64,000 nucleotides of DNA from an uncultured Massilia sp. GTDB lineage: Bacteria > Pseudomonadota > Gammaproteobacteria > Burkholderiales > Burkholderiaceae_D. A model generated the notes under the pieces. The model had not been told where the DNA came from, ran no database searches, and saw nothing but the letters and a program-made list of their open reading frames with translations. The position numbers were made by a program, and so were the translations under genes. Below, in pieces: positions 8,555-16,727 of this stretch. The DNA is taken from assembly GCF_913773735.1 (NCBI RefSeq), contig NZ_CAJYEB010000010.1:62001-126000 (forward strand). The letters are read 5' to 3'. The first letter of the stretch is position 1. Each line of letters opens with the position of its first letter.

Positions 8555-9235
8555 ATGCTCCCGCATTTCCTGCGCGCCGCGCTGCGCGGCGCCGGTCTCG
8601 GCCTGTTCCTGCTGGCGTCGTCCGCCCTGGCGTCCCCGACCAACCCGCAGGAGGGCGTCGACTACGTGACGCTCGCCCAGCCGCAACCCGTCCAGGCGGC
8701 CGGCAAGAAGGTCGAGGTGGTCGAGTTCTTCATGTACCACTGCCCCTACTGCAATGCCATGGAACCCGCGTTCGAGGACTGGGTCCGCAAGCAGGGCGAC
8801 CGCATCGTCGTGCGCCGCATCCACTTCCCGTACACCGGTCCCAACGATCTGGAAGCGCGCCTGTACCTGACGCTCGAAGCGCTGGGCAAGGTCGACGCGA
8901 TGCATGCGAAGGTCTTCAAGGCCGTGCACGTCGACCGCATCCGCCTGAACCAGCAGGACGCGATCGTCGACTGGGTGGCGCAGAACGGCATCGACCGCGC
9001 CACGTTCCTGGCGGCGTGGAATTCCTTCGGCGTGCAGGCACGCCTGCGCCAGCTCGGCAAGCTCGTCGGCGACTACCGCGTCAGTACGGCGCCCACGCTG
9101 GTCATCGATGGCCGCTACATGACCTCGCCGTCGCTGGCCGGCGCGGGCATGCGCGGCGGCGACCGCAACGCCGTGTTCCTGGCCACGATGCAGGTCGCCG
9201 ACGCGCTGGTCGACAAGGCCGCCAGCGCGCGCTAG
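8555..9235 (+). CDS. Second DsbA-family disulfide oxidoreductase (CPYC)
   Basis: A 226-residue paralogue of the protein at 7408, with a signal peptide (GLGLFLLASSALA), active site CPYC at C63-C66 and cis-proline loop VSTAPTLVIDG. Long stretches are identical to the first copy, such as VQAAGKKVEV, LYLTLEALGKV and AWNSFGV, so the pair arose by tandem duplication. The change from CPHC to CPYC should shift the redox potential, since a His in the dipeptide makes DsbA strongly oxidising. It may therefore serve other substrates or act less strongly as an oxidant. An insertion GAGMRGGDRN near the C-terminus is unique to this copy. The RBS CGAAGGA precedes the ATG. Confidence 0.88.
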   Translation: MLPHFLRAALRGAGLGLFLLASSALASPTNPQEGVDYVTLAQPQPVQAAGKKVEVVEFFMYHCPYCNAMEPAFEDWVRKQGDRIVVRRIHFPYTGPNDLEARLYLTLEALGKVDAMHAKVFKAVHVDRIRLNQQDAIVDWVAQNGIDRATFLAAWNSFGVQARLRQLGKLVGDYRVSTAPTLVIDGRYMTSPSLAGAGMRGGDRNAVFLATMQVADALVDKAASAR

Positions 9236-9245
9236 GGCGCCGTCG

Positions 9246-10562
9246 TCAGGCCGCGACCACGCCGTCCGGCACCCGGATCACGAAGCGCGCGCCGCCCAGC
9301 GCCGACGGTTCCACGACCAGCGTGCCGCCGTGCAGGGCCACGGCCTTGCGCGCGATCGACAGCCCCAGGCCGAAGCCGCCGGTGGCGCGGTCGCGGCTGC
9401 GGTCGAGGCGGAAGAAGGGTTCGAAGATGCGTTCGCGGTCCTCGTCGGGGATGCCGGGACCGTCGTCCTCGACCGCGATCTCGAGCTGGTAACCGTCGCG
9501 GCGCGCATGCAGCTCGACCTGGCCGGCCGCGTATTTCTGCGCATTGCGCAGCAGGTTGCCGATCGCGCGCCCGAGCAGGCGGCGGTCGCCGTCGATGCTG
9601 CCCAGGTGCGCTCCCAGTTCCAGCCCGAAGCGCGGCGGACGCGGATGCAGGCCGTCGGCGCATTCCTGCAGCAGCGGCTCGACCTCGAACAGGGCGCGCT
9701 GCGCTTCCTGGGCATTGTCCAGCTTGCTCATCGACAGCAGCTCGTTGACGAGTTCCTCCAGTTCGGCGACGTCGCCTTCCATCGCGGCGATGCGCTTGGC
9801 CAGCGCCGGATCGTCGGTGCGGTCGGCCAGCAGTTCCAGCGCGAATTCCAGGCGCGCGATCGGCGTGCGCAGTTCGTGCGACACCGAGTGCAGCAGGGTC
9901 TTCTGCGCTTCCAGCAGGCCCTGGATGCGGCCGGCCATCGCATTGAAGCGCTCGGCCAGCGGATAGACGGCATCGGTGCGCCGCAGCGTCGCCCGCGCCG
10001 CCAGCCTGCCGGCGCCGAACTCGTCGGCCACGTCCGACAAGGCCTGCAGGGCGCGCCAGTGCTGGCGCGACCACAGCGCGATCGGCACCAGCAGCGCCAG
10101 CGCCACCACCACGTAGCGCACCACTTCCATCAGCAGCGCCTGGCCCAGGTCGATCGGCAGCTGGCTGGCGCGGATCGCCTCGCCCTCGCTGCCGATGTAG
10201 CGCTCGCCCTTGAGGTCGACGCGCCGGTAGAAGGTCTTGTTGGCCGGATCGAGGACGATGGCGCCGCGCTCCAGCGCAGGCAGGTCGCGGCCGGGCAGGG
10301 TCTTGCGCACCTGATCGAGCGGGACCAGGTCGAACTGCGCCTCGGAGACTTCGCGCACCTTGTTCAGGCGGCCCAGCCACTCGTCGGCCGGGGCCTGGTC
10401 CACGTACTGTTCCAGCAGGAAGATCTGGGCCGAGGCCTGGCGCCGCGCGATGTCGTCGAGCGGATCGCCGAACAGGCGTGCGAACACGAAATAGATGACG
10501 AACGTCGCGCCGGTGATCGACAGCATCACCAGCACGAAGAAGCGGAAGAACAGGCGGTTCAC
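9246..10562 (-). CDS. Two-component sensor histidine kinase (RstB-like)
   Basis: A 438-residue inner-membrane kinase with two transmembrane spans (about residues 5-29 and 160-180, VVALALLVPIALW), a periplasmic sensor of about 125 residues, and a HAMP segment. The phosphoacceptor box is HSVSHELRTPIARLEF with H229. The ATP-binding domain carries N- and G-boxes (NLLRNAQKYA, DDGPGIPDEDRERIFEPFFR, GGFGLGLSIA). The layout fits the RstB/OmpR-associated class that senses envelope or ionic stress. The likely partner is the OmpR-type regulator at 12976-13662 on the same strand, but three plus-strand genes lie between them. It converges with the second dsbA gene, leaving only 10 bp. Confidence 0.9.
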   Translation of the reverse strand: MNRLFFRFFVLVMLSITGATFVIYFVFARLFGDPLDDIARRQASAQIFLLEQYVDQAPADEWLGRLNKVREVSEAQFDLVPLDQVRKTLPGRDLPALERGAIVLDPANKTFYRRVDLKGERYIGSEGEAIRASQLPIDLGQALLMEVVRYVVVALALLVPIALWSRQHWRALQALSDVADEFGAGRLAARATLRRTDAVYPLAERFNAMAGRIQGLLEAQKTLLHSVSHELRTPIARLEFALELLADRTDDPALAKRIAAMEGDVAELEELVNELLSMSKLDNAQEAQRALFEVEPLLQECADGLHPRPPRFGLELGAHLGSIDGDRRLLGRAIGNLLRNAQKYAAGQVELHARRDGYQLEIAVEDDGPGIPDEDRERIFEPFFRLDRSRDRATGGFGLGLSIARKAVALHGGTLVVEPSALGGARFVIRVPDGVVAA

Positions 10563-10673
10563 GCCCGCTCCCGCGCGACCCCGGCATGTGGGATGAATGT
10601 CGTCATATCTTGCATATCTGAAATTGTATCTTACGTAACACCGTAAAAATCGTCATTTACAAATTGAGGACAA

Positions 10674-10754
10674 ATGGCCGACATGTACAGGATGAACCTC
10701 TTGCTGCCAACACGTAACATGGCGTTTCGTCAGGTTTCCGTTTGGCCCGCCTGA
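10674..10754 (+). CDS. Possible 26-residue micro-ORF followed by a terminator
   Basis: ATG at 10674 follows TTGAGGACAA, a good ribosome-binding site at the right spacing. The frame encodes MADMYRMNLLLPTRNMAFRQ and six more residues, and stops at TGA 10752-10754 inside the left arm of a strong intrinsic terminator. No longer gene on the plus strand explains that terminator. This could be a short protein, a leader peptide or a coding-like stretch within a small RNA. No homologue is known to me, so confidence is limited. Confidence 0.35.
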   Translation: MADMYRMNLLLPTRNMAFRQVSVWPA

Positions 10755-10780
10755 TGCGCGAAGACGGCGGGCCTTTTTTT
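10744..10780 (+). terminator. Intrinsic terminator (plus strand)
   Basis: A perfect 8-bp stem GGCCCGCC (10744-10751) with GGCGGGCC (10766-10773) is followed by seven T residues. It lies 47 bp before the PrcB-like gene and ends a plus-strand transcript starting somewhere in 10600-10680, since the gene to the left is on the other strand. Confidence 0.8.
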
Positions 10781-10827
10781 ATTCTCCCGCGCCGCGCTGC
10801 GGCGCGGCCAGCGCAACGAGGTCCCGG

Positions 10828-11328
10828 ATGGCAATTGTGAAGCGAACGGCGCAGGCAGCGCAATGGGTAGCGGCCGCGACGGTCGCCGCCGCGCTGTCCG
10901 CCTGTGCCGCCGTGCCCGCCGTGGCACCGACGCCGACGCCAGCCGACGGCCCGCTGCCATTCGTCACGCTGGACAAGTCCACGACGTCGCGGATCGACGC
11001 GCCCCGCACCGTCGTGGTGCGGGATGCGCAGGCCTGGCAGCGCCTGTGGGCCGAGCATGCCGGTGCGGACGCCGCGCCGCCGCAGGTCGATTTCGCAGCG
11101 CGCATGGTGGTCGGCGTGTTCCTGGGGACCCGCAGCAGCGGCTGCCATGGCACCGAGATCGCGGGCATCGCCGTCGCGGGCGGCAGGATCCGCGTCCAGG
11201 AAATCGACAAGGTGCCCGGCCCGACCGTGCGCTGCATGATGATGCTGACGGCGCCCGCCCACCTGGTGGCGACCACGCGCAGCGACCTTCCTGTGGAATT
11301 TGCCACAGAAACGGTCGAGCTGAAGTGA
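10828..11328 (+). CDS. PrcB-like putative lipoprotein
   Basis: A 166-residue exported protein. The N-terminus has a hydrophobic signal ending in a lipobox-like LSACAAV, then a Pro/Thr-rich linker. The rest resembles the PrcB C-terminal domain family, with a W-containing helix (AQAWQRLWAEHAG), VVGVFLGTRSSG, and the closing pattern VQEIDKVPGP, MLTAPAHLVATTRSDLPVEF. PrcB was described as a companion of the PrcA protease in spirochaetes; in proteobacteria the role is unknown. Two cysteines (GCHG and RCMM) may form a disulfide. It is followed 64 bp later by the MipA/OmpV gene. Confidence 0.7.
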   Translation: MAIVKRTAQAAQWVAAATVAAALSACAAVPAVAPTPTPADGPLPFVTLDKSTTSRIDAPRTVVVRDAQAWQRLWAEHAGADAAPPQVDFAARMVVGVFLGTRSSGCHGTEIAGIAVAGGRIRVQEIDKVPGPTVRCMMMLTAPAHLVATTRSDLPVEFATETVELK

Positions 11329-11392
11329 TGGAATTGAGTGAAGGGAATACATGCACGTAGAATGTTGTCTTCCTGAATCTCCAGCCTCGACC

Positions 11393-12247
11393 ATGAACAA
11401 GTTTCTCTTCCTCGCGTTGACTGCCGGCTGCGGCGTTGCCTGGGCACAGACCCCGGCCACCAACCCGATGCCGGACGGCAGCCGCGACATGTACGTGGGG
11501 CTGGGCGTGCAATCGGCGCCGCGCTACGACGGCGCGGCAAGCCGCAAGGTGTCGGCATTGCCGGTGTTGCAGGTCCAATGGAGCAATGGCGTGTTCATTT
11601 CCGGCATGAGCGCCGGCATGCACCTGTCCGACGATCCCGTGTTCGAATACGGCCCGCTGCTGGCCGTGCATCCGGGGCGCGACGAATCCGGCGCCGGTTC
11701 GACCATCGGCGGCATCGGCGTGGTCGAGATGACCGGCTTCATTCCGTCCCCGATCGACAAGACCTTCCTGAAGGGCGAACGCCTGGGCGGCATGGAAGAG
11801 ATCGGCGCGCGCCTGCAGGCGGGCGCCTTCGCCAACTACTACCTCGACCCGCGCTGGCGCCTGACGGGCAGCCTGCTGGCCGGCGCCGGCAAGGAGCGCG
11901 ACGGCGTGCGCCTGGAGCTGGGCGTGCAGCGCCTGGCCGTGCTTGCGCAGGCGCACCACCGCGTGTCGCTGTCGGCCGGCGTCGCCGTGGTCAACCGTCG
12001 CTACAACGACAGCTATTTCGGCGTGTCCACCATGGAATCGATGCGCAGCCGCTTCCCGTACTACAGCGCGCGCGGCGGCCTGCAGGATGCGCACGTCGGC
12101 GCGCACTGGAACTGGACGCTGTCGCCGTCCTGGATGCTGACGTCGAACGTGCAGGCCACGCGCCTGCTGGGCAGCGCCCGCAACAGCCCGCTCGTCGAGC
12201 GGCCCACCAACGTGACGGTTTCGACCGCCATCGCTTACCGGTTCTGA
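11393..12247 (+). CDS. MipA/OmpV family outer-membrane protein
   Basis: A 284-residue outer-membrane beta-barrel with a signal peptide (MNKFLFLALTAGCGVAWAQ). The mature start MYVGLGVQSAPRYDGAASRK is the typical MipA/OmpV opening, and the chain ends in the barrel signature STAIAYRF with a terminal Phe. MipA interacts with MltA and PBP1B in E. coli; OmpV-type members are often controlled by two-component systems. Here it sits between a sensor kinase and a RstA-like regulator, so control by them is likely. The ATG at 11393 begins the signal; an in-frame upstream start at 11351 would add 14 residues without signal features. The next gene starts 3 bp after the stop. Confidence 0.88.
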   Translation: MNKFLFLALTAGCGVAWAQTPATNPMPDGSRDMYVGLGVQSAPRYDGAASRKVSALPVLQVQWSNGVFISGMSAGMHLSDDPVFEYGPLLAVHPGRDESGAGSTIGGIGVVEMTGFIPSPIDKTFLKGERLGGMEEIGARLQAGAFANYYLDPRWRLTGSLLAGAGKERDGVRLELGVQRLAVLAQAHHRVSLSAGVAVVNRRYNDSYFGVSTMESMRSRFPYYSARGGLQDAHVGAHWNWTLSPSWMLTSNVQATRLLGSARNSPLVERPTNVTVSTAIAYRF

Positions 12248-12249
12248 CG

Positions 12250-12942
12250 ATGCGCGCCATCCGTAGACTCATCGCACCCATCGCCCTGCTGCTGGCGGCC
12301 GTCCCGGCCGCGGCGCAGTTGCGCGATGGCGAGTGGGTGGGTTACCGGGATGCCTATCGCGCCATGGTCCGCTTCGAAAAGTTCGGCGGCCCGAAGAACC
12401 TGCTGGTGAGCCAGTTGCAGGTGCAGCCGCTCGACCGCAGTCCCCCTGGCGACGGCGCGCAACTGACGCTGACCGGCAAGACCACCCAGCTCAACCTGCC
12501 GCTCGACGCGCTCGGGCGGACCGTGCTGCCGTTGCAGAAGTCGTCCTACGACGAGAACGCGGTGCTGGTGCTCAACCGCAAGGGGGTGCCGTTCACCGTG
12601 CGCCCGCGCGTGACGATCGCGCCGCGCCACGACGGCCAGTACGATGGGGCCGACCTGCGCAGCGCCTGCCAGCAGGCGCTGGGCTTCGCCCGCTACGTGG
12701 ATGCGTCGCAGGAGGCGCGCCAGTGCGTCGGCGTGCGCTTCGTGTTCCCCAAGAAGGACCAGGCCGGCGCCCGCCTGCGCCGCGCCGACGGCCAGGAGCA
12801 GGCGCTGCCCGCGACCCAGGGCGCGGCCTTCGCGGGCGACGCCGACGCCGGCTTCGCGGTCGTCGACTGGCGCTTCGGCGCGGAGCGCGCGCAGGTCACG
12901 ACCTACAATGCGCCGCTGGCGATCGTGCCGGTGTTCGAATGA
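12250..12942 (+). CDS. Exported protein of unknown function downstream of MipA/OmpV
   Basis: A 230-residue protein with a signal peptide (LIAPIALLLAAVPAAAQ) that starts 2 bp after the OmpV-like stop, so the two are co-transcribed. The mature part shows LRDGEWVGYRDAYRAMVRFEKF and GPKNLLVSQLQVQP, a region rich in beta-strand patterns, and the end TTYNAPLAIVPVFE. Two cysteines (RSACQQALGF and EARQCVGVRF) are about 20 residues apart and could pair. I cannot assign a function. Its neighbours suggest an envelope role under the same two-component control. Confidence 0.75.
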   Translation: MRAIRRLIAPIALLLAAVPAAAQLRDGEWVGYRDAYRAMVRFEKFGGPKNLLVSQLQVQPLDRSPPGDGAQLTLTGKTTQLNLPLDALGRTVLPLQKSSYDENAVLVLNRKGVPFTVRPRVTIAPRHDGQYDGADLRSACQQALGFARYVDASQEARQCVGVRFVFPKKDQAGARLRRADGQEQALPATQGAAFAGDADAGFAVVDWRFGAERAQVTTYNAPLAIVPVFE

Positions 12943-12950
12943 GGGGAGGT

Positions 12951-12968
12951 CCCTCCCGCGCGGGAGGG
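12951..12968. terminator. GC-rich hairpin between convergent genes
   Basis: Perfect stem CCCTCCCG / CGGGAGGG with a 2-nt loop, placed in the 33-bp gap between the ends of the plus-strand exported-protein gene and the minus-strand regulator. It lacks a T-run, so it is a weak bidirectional terminator candidate. Confidence 0.45.
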
Positions 12969-12975
12969 GCGTGCT

Positions 12976-13662
12976 TCAGTTCCAGGCCGAGGGCGAGAAC
13001 AGATACCCTTCGCCCCACACCGTCTTGATCTTTTCCGACAGCGTGTCGTCGAACTTGCGGCGCAGCTTGGAGATGCAGTTGTCGATGCTACGGTCCAGGC
13101 CGTCGAACTCGATGCCGCGCATCTTCTTCAGCAGCTCGTCGCGCGACAGCACCCGGCCGGATGCCTCCGCCAGCACCAGCAGCAGCTTGTATTCCGTATT
13201 GCTGAGCACGCACGGCTGGCCGCGCCAGGTCACGCTGCGGTCGTTGGTCAGGATGCGCAGTTGGCCGAACTCGAGCATGCGCACGTCGCTGCCGGTCCGC
13301 GCCTGGGTGCGGCGCAGCAGGGCGCGCAGGCGCGCCAGCAGCACGCGTGGCTGGACCGGCTTGTTGACGAAGTCGTCCGCGCCCTGTTCCAGGCCCGACA
13401 CTTCGTCGTAGGTGTCTTCGCGCGCGGTGAGGATCAGGATGGGCACGTCGGAGACGTCGCGGATCTGGCGGCACACCACCATCCCGTCCATGCCCGGCAG
13501 CATCAGGTCGAGCACGACGATGTCCGGCACGTCCTGCTTGAAGTGTTCCAGCGCGGCGTCGCCGCGGGTCACGAGGTCGACCGAGAATTCATAGCTCGAC
13601 AAATATTCCGTGACGAGTTCCGCCAGGCGCGGATCGTCTTCCACCAACAGTACGCGATACAT
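12976..13662 (-). CDS. OmpR/RstA-type response regulator
   Basis: A 228-residue regulator with a receiver domain (MYRVLLVEDDPRLAELV; acidic pocket D9/D10, phospho-site D52 in VLDLMLPGMDG, K101) and a winged-helix DNA-binding domain (LSNTEYKLLLVLAEASGRVLS, then RSIDNCISKLRRKF). It resembles RstA. The probable kinase is the one at 9246-10562, although it is not directly adjacent. The RBS GAAGGAG lies 8 nt before the ATG. Three direct copies of TTTGTCG on its own strand lie upstream (13701-13758) and could be autoregulatory sites, since OmpR-family regulators bind direct repeats. Confidence 0.92.
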   Translation of the reverse strand: MYRVLLVEDDPRLAELVTEYLSSYEFSVDLVTRGDAALEHFKQDVPDIVVLDLMLPGMDGMVVCRQIRDVSDVPILILTAREDTYDEVSGLEQGADDFVNKPVQPRVLLARLRALLRRTQARTGSDVRMLEFGQLRILTNDRSVTWRGQPCVLSNTEYKLLLVLAEASGRVLSRDELLKKMRGIEFDGLDRSIDNCISKLRRKFDDTLSEKIKTVWGEGYLFSPSAWN

Positions 13663-13700
13663 GCAGTTTTCTCCTTCAACCCGTCATTTTATAAGAGGAT

Positions 13701-13758
13701 CGACAAAGCAGCATGTTTGGTGGGCAAGCCCGACAAAGTGATACAGTTTCGCGACAAA
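13701..13758 (-). promoter_or_regulatory. Three direct TTTGTCG repeats upstream of the regulator gene
   Basis: On the minus strand the heptamer TTTGTCG occurs at 13758-13752, 13737-13731 and 13707-13701, spaced 21 and 30 bp, within 100 bp of the regulator start. A possible -10 (TATAAA on the minus strand, about 13688-13693) lies between them and the gene. This could be an operator for the regulator itself; binding is inference. Confidence 0.35.
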
Positions 13759-13766
13759 CCGGCCCG

Positions 13767-14342
13767 TCACAGATCGGCGCCGCCATTGCCCAGCCCCAGT
13801 TCCCGGGCAAACGCCTCGTTGACGTCGCAATACGCCTTGCGGCTGTCGGCCGTCCGCTCCGCCTGGAAGTACAGCGCGGGCCGGCCCGGCACTTCCTCGG
13901 TGTTGCGCGCCAGCGCGTACCAGGTGAAGTGCACCGTCGCCGCGTCCGCATAGGAAGCGCCGAAGTCGCGTTCGGCCAGCACCAGGCGGGCCGGCTGGCG
14001 GCCGTCCGCATCGACCAGGCGGAAATCGTGCAGGCGGCAGTCGGCGCCGCCGCCGACGGTGACCTGGTAGCGCTCGGTCTCCTTGCCCTGCGCCGGGCCG
14101 AACACCGACACGACGCCCAGTGCCGCGCCGCCCTTGCCGACCGCGTAGAAGCTGACGACGTCGACGTCATGGGCATTGAAATTGTCGCGGTGCGCCCGCA
14201 CCGCCATCATCGGCTGGTCGCCCAGCCTGAACTTGTTGATGCCGTTGCGCACCTCGATCACCCTGGGCCCGGCCTGGGCGTCGCGCAGCGGGGCAAGCGT
14301 CATGCCAGCGAGCAGGGCACCCAGCAGGAAGGCATTGGTCAT
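13767..14342 (-). CDS. Exported protein, possibly CarG/CpmG-like
   Basis: A 191-residue exported protein with a signal peptide (MTNAFLLGALLAGMTLA...DAQAG). The mature part contains RENFNAH-like HRDNFNAHDVDVVSFYAVG, a GGADCRLHDFRLVDADG segment, LAERDFGASYADAATVHFTWY, and KAYCDVNEAF. From memory this pattern is like that of the carbapenem self-resistance protein CarG/CpmG family, but without a search that is only a suggestion. There are two cysteines (ADCRL, AYCDV). The ATG at 14342 opens the signal peptide. Three 10-bp direct repeats lie 60-90 bp upstream. Confidence 0.65.
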   Translation of the reverse strand: MTNAFLLGALLAGMTLAPLRDAQAGPRVIEVRNGINKFRLGDQPMMAVRAHRDNFNAHDVDVVSFYAVGKGGAALGVVSVFGPAQGKETERYQVTVGGGADCRLHDFRLVDADGRQPARLVLAERDFGASYADAATVHFTWYALARNTEEVPGRPALYFQAERTADSRKAYCDVNEAFARELGLGNGGADL

Positions 14343-14400
14343 GGATGACTCCGCAAGGACGAGATGCGAACGATGCCGCCGGGTTGCGCTCATGTCAAGC

Positions 14401-14430
14401 ATTGCGCATCATTGCGCCTCATTGCGCATG
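14401..14430. repeat. Three tandem copies of the 10-mer ATTGCGCATC
   Basis: ATTGCGCATC, ATTGCGCCTC and ATTGCGCATG follow one another without gap, one helical turn each, starting 59 bp upstream of the minus-strand exported-protein gene. Same-face spacing suits a protein-binding site, but it may be a simple slippage repeat. Confidence 0.6.
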
Positions 14431-14465
14431 CATGTGCGGCGATGCCGCCGGCGCGCCCAACGACA

Positions 14466-14493
14466 ACGGCCCGCTTGCGTGCGGGCCGTTTTG
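14466..14493. terminator. Intrinsic terminator downstream of sodB
   Basis: A perfect 9-bp stem ACGGCCCGC (14466-14474) and GCGGGCCGT (14481-14489) with a 6-nt loop, followed by TT on the plus strand, gives a TTTT run at 14489-14492. On the minus strand it lies 36 bp past the sodB stop and is followed by a TTGTCGTT stretch. It most likely ends sodB transcription. Confidence 0.7.
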
Positions 14494-14528
14494 CGTGCGG
14501 CGCCGTTGCCGGCGCCGTGGGGGCGCGA

Positions 14529-15107
14529 TTACGCCAGGTTCTGGTTCACGAAGTCCCAGTTGACGACGTTCCACCATGCCTCGACGAACTTCGGACGGGC
14601 ATTGCGGTAGTCGATGTAGTAGGCGTGTTCCCAGACGTCGCAGGTCAGCAGGGCCTTGTTCTCGGTGGTCAGCGGGGTGCCGGCGTTCGAGGTGTTGGCG
14701 ATGTCGACGGTGCCGTCCGGCTTTTGCACCAGCCAGGTCCAGCCCGAACCGAAGTTGCCGACGGCCGATTTCTGGAATTCTTCCTTGAACTTGTCGAACG
14801 AACCCCACTTGGCGTTGATCAGGTCGGCGACCTTGCCGGTCGGCGCGCCGCCGCCGTTCGGGGTCATGCAGTTCCAGAAGAAGGTGTGGTTCCACACTTG
14901 CGCGGAGTTGTTGAACACGCCGCCTTGCGACTTCTTGATGATCTCTTCCAGGGGCATGTCCTCGAACTCGGTGCCCTTGATCAGGTTGTTCAGGTTGGTC
15001 ACGTAGGCCTGGTGGTGCTTGCCATAGTGGTATTCCAGGGTTTCAGCCGAGATGTGCGGCTGCAGTGCATCCTTGGCGTACGGGAGCGGGGGCAGGGTGT
15101 GTTCCAT
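14529..15107 (-). CDS. sodB: Superoxide dismutase [Fe], SodB
   Basis: A 192-residue cytoplasmic enzyme that dismutates superoxide to peroxide and oxygen. All four metal ligands are present at the standard E. coli SodB positions: H27 ([12 protein letters not shown]), H74 (QVWNHTFFW), D157 and H161 ([12 protein letters not shown]). The length equals the family norm. The motif [19 protein letters not shown] and the residue context favour iron over manganese, but the metal cannot be proven from sequence alone. The RBS AAAGGAA precedes the ATG. It stands alone, with a terminator just downstream. Confidence 0.95.
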   Translation of the reverse strand: MEHTLPPLPYAKDALQPHISAETLEYHYGKHHQAYVTNLNNLIKGTEFEDMPLEEIIKKSQGGVFNNSAQVWNHTFFWNCMTPNGGGAPTGKVADLINAKWGSFDKFKEEFQKSAVGNFGSGWTWLVQKPDGTVDIANTSNAGTPLTTENKALLTCDVWEHAYYIDYRNARPKFVEAWWNVVNWDFVNQNLA

Positions 15108-15225
15108 GTCTTGTTCCTTTGGTGAGTGGAAACTAAGTCCTTCTTGGCAGATCGGGCGTTATTCTAAACCTTCTTCCGGAATGGTGCAGATATCGCATGA
15201 CAAACAGGCCAGCTTGCCGGAAAGA

Positions 15226-16587
15226 TCATTCCAGAACGTCTTGCACGCCGGCCACGCCCACCTCGACGCTGCCCTGCGCCAGGCGCAGGCGCAGCACGTC
15301 GCGCGGCTTGATCTGGCCGGGCGCCGTCAGCACCTTGCCGCGCGCATTGCTGACGATCGCATAGCCGCGTTCCAGCGTGCGCTGCGGATTCAACAGTTCG
15401 AGCTGGGCCGCCAGTGCGTGCAGCGCCTCGCGCCGCGCGCGCAGTTGGCCGGCCATGCTGGCCACCAGGTGGCGCTGCTCGGACGCGATCTGGGTGCGCA
15501 GCGCGCGCACGTCCGGACGGTGGCGCGCCCAGCGCTGCTGCAGCTGGGCCAGCAGCACGCCGTGGCGATTGACGGGCGCGCGCACCGCATGCGTCAGGCT
15601 GCTCGCCATGCCCAGCAGCGTCAGGCGCTGGTGGGCGAGCCGGCTCGACGGACTCTGCAGGCGGCGCGCCAGGCCGTCCAGGCCCTGGCCGGCGTCGGAC
15701 AGGGTGCGCGCCATCGCCCGCCGCAGGTCGCCGGCATCGCTGCGCAGCGAGGCGAGCCAGTCGGCGCGCGCCGTGGCGGCCAGCTCGGCGGCGGCGGTCG
15801 GCGTGGCCGCGCGCAGGTCGGCCGCGAAGTCGGCGATGGTGAAGTCGGTCTCGTGGCCGACGCCGGCGATCACCGGCATGGCGCTGGCGGCGATCGCGCG
15901 CGCCACGACTTCCTCGTTGAAGCTCCACAAGTCCTCGATCGAACCGCCGCCGCGGCAGACGATCAGCACGTCGGCCTCGGCGCGCCGCGACGCGGTGCGG
16001 ATGGCCTCGGCGATCCGCTCGGCGGCGCCTTGCCCCTGCACCGGCGCCGGGTACAGCACCACGCGCACGTGCGGGGCGCGGCGGCGCAGGGCGGTCAGCA
16101 CGTCGCGCAGCGCCGCCGCCTGCGGGCTGGTGACGATGCCGATGGTGCGCGCGAACAGCGGCAGCGCGCGCTTGCGTTCCTCGTCGAACAGGCCCTCGGC
16201 GCCGAGCTTTTCCTTCAGGCGCAGGAAGGCTTCGTAGAGCTGGCCCACGCCGGCGCGGCGGATCGCCTCGACGTTGATCTGGTAGTCGCCGCGCGCGCCG
16301 TACAGCGTGACGAGCGCGCGCACCTCGACCTTGTCGCCCTCGCGCGGCACGAAGCCGGCGAACTGGGCGCGGCCGCGGAACATCACGGCCCTGACCTGGG
16401 CGGCATCGTCCTTCAGCGTGAAATACCAGTGGCCCGAGGCGGCGCGCGTGAAATTCGAGATCTCGCCACCGATCCACACGAGCGGAAAGGAGCGTTCGAG
16501 CAGGCGCGCCACCTGCTGGTTGAGGGCCGTGACGGTGAGGACGGGCGGGGCGGAATAGGCCGGATCGGCGGCGTCTTGACTGAACAT
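15226..16587 (-). CDS. xseA: Exodeoxyribonuclease VII large subunit
   Basis: A 453-residue subunit of ExoVII, which degrades single-stranded DNA to oligonucleotides and works with many copies of XseB. The N-terminal OB-fold is seen in [19 protein letters not shown] and [20 protein letters not shown]. The catalytic domain holds [32 protein letters not shown] and [17 protein letters not shown] long arginine-rich helical region and a C-terminal [15 protein letters not shown] follow. The ATG at 16587 ([11 protein letters not shown]) fits family N-termini; an in-frame GTG at 16635 would add 16 residues. xseB is not adjacent. Confidence 0.92.
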   Translation of the reverse strand: MFSQDAADPAYSAPPVLTVTALNQQVARLLERSFPLVWIGGEISNFTRAASGHWYFTLKDDAAQVRAVMFRGRAQFAGFVPREGDKVEVRALVTLYGARGDYQINVEAIRRAGVGQLYEAFLRLKEKLGAEGLFDEERKRALPLFARTIGIVTSPQAAALRDVLTALRRRAPHVRVVLYPAPVQGQGAAERIAEAIRTASRRAEADVLIVCRGGGSIEDLWSFNEEVVARAIAASAMPVIAGVGHETDFTIADFAADLRAATPTAAAELAATARADWLASLRSDAGDLRRAMARTLSDAGQGLDGLARRLQSPSSRLAHQRLTLLGMASSLTHAVRAPVNRHGVLLAQLQQRWARHRPDVRALRTQIASEQRHLVASMAGQLRARREALHALAAQLELLNPQRTLERGYAIVSNARGKVLTAPGQIKPRDVLRLRLAQGSVEVGVAGVQDVLE

Positions 16588-16727
16588 AGGGATGAGCTGG
16601 GTGAAACTGTCCACAACAATGGGGTGGCTGGCCACCGATGTTACATCTACGGTAAAACAACAAGTAATTTTTATAAATGCCTGATTTTTAACGAAAAATG
16701 CACTGCCCGATTTCGATGCAGAAACAG

